A DNA stretch of 64,000 bases, taken from assembly GCA_002633005.1 (NCBI GenBank), contig NMRA01000239.1, positions 124,001-188,000 on the forward strand, given 5' to 3'. Every line of letters begins with the position of its first letter. Within the stretch, counting starts at the first letter, position 1. Shown one piece after another: positions 56,101 to 64,000 of the stretch. Source of the DNA: Phoronis australis (lineage: Eukaryota > Phoronida > Phoronidae). Below the pieces are notes generated by a model. The model was not told the DNA's origin. It did no database searches and was given only the letters and a program-made list of their open reading frames with translations. The position numbers and the translations under genes are program-made.

Positions 56101-59100
56101 ACAGGATCTGAGAAGGTTAACAAGCTGTACCCCTGCCAGAGTTAGGTCATGCAATCTGCTGTAGGCTGTACAGGAAGAAGGGTGGTGTACAGGTGTAGTG
56201 AATATGGAGATGGCAAGGGGATTGGAATCAACAAACAATTGTAGGGCATGTCTAAAGAAAAATGGGAAAATTGGAAGGGGATTCAGGTATATTGGGGGTC
56301 AACATACAGCTGCGCCACCAGAAACATGGCGTACTATTATTGCGTGGCCACTATGGTAAAATCTCCAGTTTTGGACAAAATGATGGCAAAAATCACATTT
56401 TATTCACTTTTCAAAGTCTAACATTGTTGTGAACTCTCACATTTTCAAAATAATATTGGTGATAGCTATGGTGCAGACCTTGAACATAGCAAAGCATTGT
56501 ATTTGATGCTACTTATCTTTTATGAAAAAATGAGAAAATAAAATTTCACTTGTCCGTCATATTGCATCCTGATTGGTGAGATTTTGGCGTACCGTAGGTG
56601 TGATGCATGCTCTAGCGTTTTTACATTGGCACAACATTTCGTCGGTCATTTCCTTGGCCATCTTCAGGTGTTATAGCTTTCTTAGGAGAAGGAGCACGGG
56701 TATCTGACACACACATCATGGACACTTGGATTGAATGGATGACTGTCTGGTCTAGGGATTAGAGTGCTGGGATGATGACTGAAAGGTCCCAGGTTCAAAC
56801 CCCTCCGCTAGAAAAAATACATGAAAATACAACCTAAGTGCCTTCCATGAGTATAGGCCTACGCATGCTCATTTTTCTAAGTATGCGGTAACACCTGAAG
56901 ATGCTTGGGAGAGGTGACTGACTGAAATGTCATATCATTAAGTAAAGCAGAAGCTGCTGAAAGCAGAGACCTGTTCGAAGAAAACTGACTTAGCTAACTT
57001 AAAGACAAATCTTGAATTTCTGTCAATTTTAAGACAAAACTTACTAGATTCATCTTAGGTCCATTTCAAGAAAGAGAACTTATTCAGTTTGGTTTAGGTT
57101 TTGTCTTGATTTTGACTAGCTTACCGAATGTGGAAGTTGAGACTTAAGTCAAAAATGAACTTAAATCAGTTTCTTGGAACGGGTCCCAGACCAATAGATT
57201 TTAGAAATGATGTCATGTATTAGTAGTTTCAAGATTTAGTGTTGCTATAGATATACCAGTGTGATGTCCATAAAATAATATGATGCTATCTATGTTTTGT
57301 TTCAGTCTGGGCAAGACCATTCAAGTGATCTCATTCCTGTCTGGCATGTTTGATGCAGAGAAGGTCCATTCGGTTCTCATTGTCATGCCTGTATCGTTGA
57401 TCATGAACTGGGAGAGGGAGTTTGAAGTTTGGTGAGGCCAACTGTCAAACTGCAGTACTACTATTCACTACGCCAGTGATCTGGCTGAGAAGTTGTAGCA
57501 GTATTAAACTAACTGGTGCATTCACAAAGACTGAACATTTGAGACTTAGGCGTCGGAAGAAAAATTCGAATTTATGATGGCGCAGATAAACATACAGTCA
57601 CCTCTTATGATCGTTGTTTGTGTGCAGTCAAATGTATTTTCCTTGCAATGTTTCGTTCTTTGTAACAGCAAAGTGTAGTATTCACATTCACGTGCTTACA
57701 ATGTTAGCAATGGCCCTACATATGACCCCTGGTACGCTCATGGCAAGTAAAAGCAGTCTTGTCCCTCAAGATTCCCCACTGCCCCTATCTTTGGCCATTT
57801 TCATGTGGTACAAAATCATCCACCCCTCAAGACTCTAAAGACTCCTACAAACTGCCATTTTAAATTGAGAAACAGTTTTCTCCACTGAATAACAGGCATC
57901 AAGCTGATTCTTAAAATTGCTCAATGGTCTGCACAAACTGTCTTAATTTGATTGTGATGATAGTTTGAGCGATTGCGACAGTTTGCGGACTTACATGGCC
58001 ATTTTGTTATTTAGGGCGCCAGGAATCCGTGTTTCTTCTTACCATGGTAACAGTAAGAAAGAGAGGGAGCGATGTCTTTCCAAGGTTCAGCGCCGCGGCG
58101 GTGTGTGTCTGACGTCCTATGGCATGGTGGTATCTAGTTGGGAACTCCTCAGTCAACAGGATGGAAGACATTTTATATGGGTGGGTCAGGCTCTGCGCGA
58201 CGTTTTATCTTCATTCAATAATTGACATTAATTTCACTGTGAAGACAATTGTTTTGGTAACTTTCAAACACAATGTTGTAAATATTTCAAAAACGTGCTC
58301 GTGTGAGGAAACACTCGTCATAATGGATAAGCACTATCCTAATAGTGTAAATCTGTCTTATAATAAAGGCTCTGCAGTGATGTAATCAGGTGAGTCAACC
58401 ATTAGCTGATGTTGAAGACTTAGCCATACCACATTTTGTGGAGTCCCCAGGACCAAACATCATCTACCCTATCATGCTGCAAGAGGCCGCTACCCCAGCA
58501 ATTTACAAAACCAGGGATTTTTTGCTTCAGTTAGTTTCATCTGTTTGGTTTGCAGGACTATGTAATCTTAGACGAGGGCCACAAGATCAAGAACCCAACC
58601 AAGACATCAAAAGGTGTTCATGCCATCACAGCACAAAACCGAGTCATACTGACAGGGACACCTATACAGAACAACCTAAGGGTATATATTTTTATGTTTG
58701 AAATATGTCCTGAAAATAATAGGTGCGTCGCAAGCTCCGTTTCCAGAGATACAAAGGAGACCGTGTATAGGCGATATAAGGTCATTTATTATGACTGATA
58801 AGGTACAGAAATATGAGTGTACAAATAACATAAAGATAAAATAATAATCTCTGGAAAGATGGGCAATAAAAAGCGCCAGCACTCAGGTAAGAGGAACAGA
58901 TTTTACTTAAAAGGATACTACACCTTGTTTTGATGATTTCAACCAATCCTCGTCACCTCATGCATCATTGGTGCCCATCTTCAAAGATGAAAGCATGAAT
59001 CGACTAAAAACTTGTACCCCCTATTTCACAAATTGGACATTATGGTCTTTGGTGAGTGATCTTTTCCCTGGAGTTGCCATGTAATTCACTAAAAGCAAAA

Positions 59101-62100
59101 GGTCACGCTTGCCTGCTGAGTAGACTTTGAAAGACGTTTTCAAATTTTCCTCCAAACTTTTTATAGTTACAGAGCATTATTTTGTTTTAGAGAAATAGAC
59201 GACAGTAAAGTCGATTTTAGTGTCTGTTAATAGGCCAAAATAGGGTTTGGTATTCTTTTAATATGCGCAATAAGCTGGTCATTAAATGTCGTATCATTTC
59301 CAAATTTTGATCAAATATATCATAAAAAGTTCTGACAGCGTTTATGACTATCTTTCACATATAACCATGCCTTGGCATAGCTGACAACACCTTGGACATA
59401 GCTGAACTTACGGTGGCATAACTGAATATACCGTGGCATAGCTTAACTGAGCATAAAATTGTTGGTAAAACAGGCTTGTGGTTATCATGTAATTCATTTC
59501 AAAGTAGTATCGGAAACATTTTTATGACTCACTTATACATGCATATTGTTGTCATCTCTGTCCAGGCAAGCTTTTACAGGATTTCAATGAGATTTGGCAG
59601 ATGAGTTACTTGTTTTTTATCTAGCTATGAATTAAGATTACGTTTTTACTAAATGCTACCATGTCTCAAAATTGCATAGTAACGGTGCATATTATTAAGT
59701 AAATAATAAAATTTTCTTGTATTTCATTTTTCAGGAGTTGTGGGCCCTGTTTGACTTTGTCCACCAAGGCATGCTGCTAGGCACGTCACGAACATTTAAG
59801 ATGGAGTATGAAAACCCAATTACACGGGTAAGATCTTGTGTTCTTCATTTACAAGATTTGTATTATTTAGTTATAATAATTTAGGAAAAAGAATAACAAA
59901 AGTCAGCCAAACTTTGTCAGACAAAATGACATATTATTCACGTGACGACTGCTTTAGTGGAATTCCTCGTCATGACAGTTGAGTGCAAGCGTAATTTAGC
60001 GGCATTATTAGCTGTCTGCGATGACACGGAACGGCGGGAAATTTGCCTGAATGTCAATAAAGTTGAGAGACTTTTTACTGTTACACGAGTCAGAATAGAT
60101 CATCATGACATGAGAACTACGTTTTGTCTTTTTTCTTTTTGTTTGTGCTGTATTTTTATTCCAACTGTGAAGTCCTTGATTATTTGTTTCATCTTTTTAT
60201 TGTTTATGAAAGCTGAAATGTTAATGAAGAGAAAAACCAATGTATTTCACAGGTGGCGCTTATAGTCAGTGGACCTGCTTCTGGCAATTTCTGAAAACAG
60301 GCCTTATATTTAGAATTCTTTTCGAGTATTGAACTATTTTGAAAACTTCTGTGCCATATAGGATTTCGCAGAATGAATAGTGTCAAATAAAAATAATGCT
60401 TTATGAGAATTACAGGACTATAGCTTATTTCAACACTTTTTTGACGTATCTGCAAAATGGACTTAACAGGTGAGGCCATTGTCACACTCAACTGTCTTCA
60501 CACATTGGTGCTTATTCAACGTCGCTGGCACATATTCTGCTTATAGGCCACATGTTTCTTAAAGTATACTGGGACTTATATGTACAGTTCTAGAAAAGTA
60601 AAACACATGCCTTCTGACTTACTACCAGCAATTCTTGGTTGTACTGTGGAGGTTCTAACAATTTCAATTAGACTGGTACTAAACCTTGTTTTGGTATTAC
60701 TTCTGTCACCCGCTGATGGTATTTCGTCTGAGTTATAAAGGCATTATTTAACTAAGACACTTGTTCACTGTGTCATAAAGGAGACCCTGTGCTTCTCTGT
60801 TGTTGGTCTTTCAATTGTTGCATAACTTGCCTAATGAATTAGTTACACTTGCGTATTTAAGGATTTTTCAAAATTGCTCCAACTGAGCATTTTTGTCTTA
60901 AGGTCTCAGTGAACACGCGGTAATTAATCTGTGAAAATGCTAAAACCAGGTTTAGCATCAAAGTTCTCATGTTAGTGTATGGTCTCTTTGAGAGTATGAC
61001 ATACGATAGACATAAAAAGTAATATACTACGCTTTTAAGGCTCGTGAACGAGACTCCACTGTGGGTGAGAAGCGCTTGGGGAGCGAGATTGCTGAAAGCC
61101 TCAAGCGAATCATTGCTCCATATTTCCTGCGACGGACCAAGGCTGAGGTCCAGGATAATACCGATGCTGGCCAAGAGGTGGAGCAGGGTGATGTCGAACA
61201 ACCAAGAACTCCACAGTAATTGGCTTGTTGTTAAAAACTGAGAAAAATTAGCAATGAATTGAAATTTTTGTTTCTTGAACTGGTGTACTTGGGAAGGATC
61301 GAGGTAACGACCACTGGAGATTTCGACCTAGATTTTGCAATTTCGACATGGGAAATCTAGCGAGTCAACAAAAATTAAGTTGATCTAAAATCAAACTCAG
61401 CCAACCAGGCCTCCATTTCATGAAAGTGTTTTAGTCTTAACTAGGTGCTAACTCGCTGACCACTGAGGGCAGCGGATGACAATCATAATGATCCCACTGG
61501 AATTCCTGTTCGATCGCCTCTCAAATAAGAAATTCACTCAGAAATTGAATCTTACTGACAATAATCCAGATGAATCGCCCGTAGTGGTAATTTTGGGAAC
61601 TGCTGTTTTACTTGGATTTCCTTGCTTTGTCCTGTAATTATGAATTTTGACCTGGAATTTTTGGAAGTTGAAATTGTTGACTGAGAATGTTGATGAATGT
61701 TTCTCTCTGCCTGTTTGTTTGTGTACTTCTGGTGTGACAACAGTTTAGTGGTCGAGAGGTTTATTGTTTGTTTTCATTAGTGGAACATGCAGAATGTTAC
61801 CCCATAATCAGTTGGGGTCCACCTGTATCCAAAAAAATCTCTCACAACTGCATATATATAATCTCAGCAACACTAATTATAACCTTGTTATATTTGTAGC
61901 ATGCCAACTATGTCTCGAAAGAATGATTTCATCATTTGGGTCTACCTGTCAGAGACCCAGCAGAAGATCTACCAAGATTTTTTGTCACTTGATGAAGTGA
62001 AAGAAGTAAGTCAACCAAAGTTTGTTGTAGTTACGAGAAAGATGTGTGCAGCCATGTTCTTACTGGCAAACTATTTCTCATGTAAGAAGAATACTGAATA

Positions 62101-62944
62101 AATTTTAGTGCATAAAAGTTCCACTAAAATGATGCAGGGTTTACTGGTGAGCCATTGTTTGTTGCATATGGGCTTAGTCACGATTTCCCTGTAACAGATG
62201 TACATCAGTTTTGAATGGCTAAAACAGTTGAACTGTGTGGCAGTTAGCAGCTAAGTCTCAGTCCTTGTCGCAGCTTGCAGTGGAGTGCTGGGAATAATTT
62301 CCTAAGCGTGAGTTCAGAAATCAATAAATGAGTTTGATACTTTCCTGTATCAGCCTACACATAAGAGTTTGTGACGTCTTCTTCAGTTGCTTATGACCAA
62401 CAAGTCTCCTCTAGTCGCTCTCAATGTACTCAAGAAGGTCTGCGATCACCCACGTCTGTTGTCCACTCATGCTTGTGCCCAGCTGGGCTTGGACGGAGAA
62501 CATGGGTAGGCATGCTGTAGTTTCTTAACATCGTTGTCAACATAACTGTCTTCAACTTTGTCGTCTTAAGGCTACGTATACCCCTGTTTCACAAAAATAA
62601 CAAAAAATATTGATGGCAACTATGAAAAATCCTAATTTTAGAGACTATCCCTAATTGAATAATTTTGACTGTACACATTTGATATACAGTTTGACGTTGC
62701 CCCGTTTAATCAATCTCTTAATTGTTCCAGGATGTCTGGCACGGACATCAATGATGCAGCGGTGCACTTAGCTGCTGCCACGAGGGTAAATGAGATACCC
62801 GATGAGACGTTGATCCGTGAGTCTGGCAAGATGGTCTTCCTAGTAGAATTGCTGGACAACCTGAAGGCTGAGGGCCACCGCTGTTTGGTATTCTCTCAGT
62901 CACGCAAGATGCTGGACATTATTCAGAAAGTTATTGAAAACAGG
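53070..62944 (+). CDS. ERCC6L: ERCC6L (PICH) SNF2-family DNA translocase, N-terminal 518 residues
   Basis: Exons 53070-53100, 53544-53743, 54205-54401 (or copy 55896-56092), 57306-57431, 58015-58180, 58556-58681, 59735-59827, 61040-61215, 61900-62005, 62387-62505 and 62731-62944 join in phase to 1,554 nt; the gene continues past the window. Visible: a TPR-like N-terminal helix pair (residues about 28-77), acidic linker (DDEDDSDGD), Walker A GLGKT (about 143-147), motif Ia (VLIVMP), DEGH box (246-249), LTGTPIQN, the PICH-typical [21 protein letters not shown], and motif IV ([14 protein letters not shown]). In vertebrates ERCC6L is a Plk1-interacting helicase-like ATPase that coats ultrafine anaphase bridges and helps resolve them. 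The second RecA lobe beyond motif IV is not in the window. The main alternative, ERCC6/CSB, is less likely because of the TPR segment and the KMEYENPI and GMFDA phrases. Confidence 0.93.
53544..53743 (+). CDS. ERCC6L: ERCC6L exon 2: TPR-like segment
   Basis: Reads [33 protein letters not shown] and AKRIKKME. It aligns with the N-terminal TPR of vertebrate PICH, which binds BEND3. Acceptor gtttcag; donor gtgata is weaker than usual but keeps phase 0. The right-hand contig after the N at 55427 begins inside the last six bases of this exon. Confidence 0.82.
54205..54401 (+). CDS. ERCC6L: ERCC6L exon 3 (first assembled copy): acidic linker to Walker A
   Basis: Acceptor ccgatag, donor gtaagt. Reads [37 protein letters not shown] and [12 protein letters not shown]; the last Gly codon is completed by the next exon to give GLGKT. 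Length 197 bp, not a multiple of three. Copied at 55896-56092. Confidence 0.92.
54424..54508 (+). pseudogene. Relic partial copy of ERCC6L exon 3
   Basis: Just after the exon 3 donor the intron repeats a diverged version of the exon: [20 protein letters not shown] then KGGVH, against [20 protein letters not shown] then KKGGI in the exon. It lacks the DDMG end and a donor, and runs into a stop (tag), so it cannot encode the ATPase site. The same relic follows the second exon copy (about 56115-56197). Confidence 0.7.
55035..55115 (+). repeat. tRNA-like SINE head (also at 56735-56815)
   Basis: ctggtctagggattagagtg (box A-like) and cccaggttcaaacccct (box B), about 50 bp apart, in an ERCC6L intron. 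Present in both haplotype copies. Confidence 0.5.
55428..57126. repeat. Right copy of the contig overlap around ERCC6L exon 3
   Basis: Starts right after the single N, inside ERCC6L exon 2, and repeats the intron, exon 3, relic exon and tRNA-like SINE head. Unique sequence resumes at 57127 and leads to exon 4. Confidence 0.9.
55896..56092 (+). CDS. ERCC6L: ERCC6L exon 3, second assembled copy (probably an assembly duplicate)
   Basis: Same length, splice sites and protein as 54205-54401, with only silent changes that I noticed (for example gac for gat in the acidic run). Using both copies would shift the frame, and the second copy lacks its own upstream exon 2. Treat as the other allele. Confidence 0.85.
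57306..57431 (+). CDS. ERCC6L: ERCC6L exon 4: Walker A end and motif Ia
   Basis: Begins [19 protein letters not shown] and continues [19 protein letters not shown]. Acceptor tttcag, donor gtgagg. Completes the GLGKT ATP-binding loop across the intron. Confidence 0.94.
58015..58180 (+). CDS. ERCC6L: ERCC6L exon 5: motifs Ib-Ic region
   Basis: Reads [40 protein letters not shown] and ends GRHFIW. Acceptor tatttag, donor gtgggt. Phase 2 in, 0 out. Confidence 0.92.
58556..58681 (+). CDS. ERCC6L: ERCC6L exon 6: DEGH box and motif III
   Basis: Reads [19 protein letters not shown] and [16 protein letters not shown]. The Walker B box is DEGH, as in ERCC6/CSB, where human PICH has DEAH; both are functional SNF2 variants. 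Donor gtatat. Confidence 0.95.
59375..59445 (+). repeat. Short degenerate repeat (tggcatagctgaa)
   Basis: Four or five imperfect repeats of roughly 20 bp, each containing tggcataRctgaa-like words, in ERCC6L intron 7. Confidence 0.5.
59735..59827 (+). CDS. ERCC6L: ERCC6L exon 7: PICH-typical KMEYENPI motif
   Basis: Encodes [18 protein letters not shown] and [12 protein letters not shown]. Phase 0 at both ends. The phrase distinguishes ERCC6L from most other SNF2 families. Confidence 0.95.
61040..61215 (+). CDS. ERCC6L: ERCC6L exon 8: end of first RecA lobe
   Basis: Reads [20 protein letters not shown] and [15 protein letters not shown], then an acidic linker ([13 protein letters not shown]). 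Acceptor ttttaag is slightly weak, donor gtaatt. Lies just beyond the part that recurs after the N at 63545, so a second copy is expected outside the window. Confidence 0.92.
61900..62005 (+). CDS. ERCC6L: ERCC6L exon 9
   Basis: Reads [20 protein letters not shown] and [15 protein letters not shown], matching vertebrate SLSRKNDLIIWIRL and YRKFVSLDHIKE. Acceptor tttgtag, donor gtaagt. Confidence 0.93.
62387..62505 (+). CDS. ERCC6L: ERCC6L exon 10
   Basis: Reads [20 protein letters not shown] followed by HPRLLSTHA, matching the conserved [12 protein letters not shown]. Donor gtaggc. Confidence 0.93.
62731..62944 (+). CDS. ERCC6L: ERCC6L exon 11: start of second RecA lobe
   Basis: Reads [40 protein letters not shown] and ends IIQKVIENR. 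The ESGKM and LVFSQS segments open the helicase C-terminal lobe. Donor gtatgt. The following exons fall outside the window. Confidence 0.93.
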
Positions 62945-63545
62945 GTATGTATCTGTTTCTACGAGTGATTTTATGTTGCCACAGTTTGTGCATCTCACCA
63001 CTGGCATAGTAATTGCTTTGCAAGAGATTTTTACAAGTTTTCTTTTTTAAAAGAATTTTTATGTCTGGTAGATGGTCCTGCAATTTTCCTATTGAATATT
63101 TCTTAAAATATGCTGACAAATTTCCTGAAGAATGAAATCTCAAGGTTCTTAAACACAGGACCAACATAGAGTTGTGTGGTGCAACATACCTAGTACATCA
63201 AGCTAATGCACTGCCTCGTTCTGTAACTATGCAGGCCTACGTGGCAATATGCGAATATAATGCTCACGACAGTGTCTTGGCTGAGCTTTTATGTGTTTGT
63301 GTAAACACATTGAAGGAGAGGGAGTGACGTGGTTTATGGTTTTGCTCAAAATTTTTCATGAACTTTTTGTTCAAAGCCAATTGATTTTGATTATGGATGC
63401 GATTCTCACTACAATAGGCACTGTCTCCAACATTGTGACGATTTTTATTTATAACTGTTGATTTTTTCAATGAATATATTAGATTTACCCACAAAATTGA
63501 AATATATGCAAAGTTTTTCATATGTATGACTTTTCTGATCATAAN

Positions 63546-64000
63546 GTCGCTGGCACATATTCCGCTTGTAGGTCACATGTTTCTTAAAGTATACTGGGAC
63601 TTATATGTACAGTTCTAGAAAAGTAAAACACATGCCTTTGGACTTACTACCAGCAATTCTTGGTTACACTGTGTAGATTCTAACAGTTTCAATTAGACTG
63701 GTACTAAACCTTGTTTTGGTATTACTTCTGTCACCCGCTGATGGTATTTCGTCTGAGTTATAAAAGCATTATTTAACTAAGACACTTGTTCACTGTGTCA
63801 TAAAGGAGACCCCGTGCTTCTCTGTTGTTGGTCTTTCAATTGTTGCATAACTTGCCTAATGAATTAGTTACACTTGCCAATGTTGCATATTTAAGGATTT
63901 TTCAAAATTGCTCCAACTGAGCATTTTTGTCTTAAGATCTCAGTGAACACGCGGTAATTAATCTGTGAAAATGCTAAAACCAGGTTTAGCATCAAAGTTC
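63546..64000. repeat. Start of a third contig overlap (copy of 60521-60975)
   Basis: After the N at 63545 the sequence repeats the intron sequence starting gtcgctggcacatattc at 60521, with substitutions and a short insertion (caatgttg near 63880). The copy continues to the window edge. The next contig therefore probably re-reads ERCC6L exons 8-11. Confidence 0.88.

Noticed and set aside
58390-58701. 103-codon ORF overlapping ERCC6L exon 6
   Set aside because: It is out of frame with the helicase exon and shows no known domain; a shadow frame.

Overview
This window is nuclear DNA from an animal, almost certainly an invertebrate with a very heterozygous genome. The genes are split into short GT-AG exons (31 to about 700 bp). 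Introns run from about 0.3 to 8 kb. The DNA is AT-rich and full of small decayed repeats: tRNA-like SINE heads, MITEs, minisatellites and a Penelope-like retroelement fragment. I cannot name the species from sequence alone. No bacterial operon, CRISPR array, rRNA gene or intact tRNA gene is visible.

Layout. Bases 1-5,330 hold no gene I can support, apart from an unrecognised overlapping ORF pair on the minus strand (2,731-3,378), a 21-bp minisatellite and MITE-like repeats. From 5,901 to 40,006 (+) lies a complete oxysterol-binding protein gene (OSBP): 13 coding exons, all phases compatible, predicting 761 residues (PH domain, coiled coil, FFAT-like motif, ORD domain with EQVSHHPP). From 49,025 (or further upstream) down to 43,478 (-) lies a gene I identify as CCDC117. 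It is tail-to-tail with OSBP. From 53,070 (+) to past the window end lies ERCC6L (PICH), an SNF2-family mitotic DNA translocase, of which eleven coding exons (518 residues, to helicase motif IV) are visible. CCDC117 and ERCC6L diverge from a likely shared promoter near 51.8 kb that carries an E-box and an E2F/CHR-like pair.

Assembly. Each of the three single N bases (10,513, 55,427, 63,545) sits exactly where the sequence jumps back and repeats 0.45 to 2.1 kb already read. This looks like overlapping haplotype contigs joined end to end with one N rather than merged. It creates phantom second copies of OSBP exon 2 and ERCC6L exon 3. A reader should use only one copy of each.

The three genes have unrelated jobs (lipid transfer at ER-Golgi contacts, a poorly known nuclear protein, and resolution of ultrafine anaphase DNA bridges); only the CCDC117/ERCC6L promoter suggests shared control. 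I found no convincing new biological system. The most rewarding observations are the assembly overlaps, a relic copy of an ERCC6L exon, a hammerhead-ribozyme-like motif behind the Penelope-like GIY-YIG ORF, and a hAT-like insertion whose empty site is preserved elsewhere in the window.
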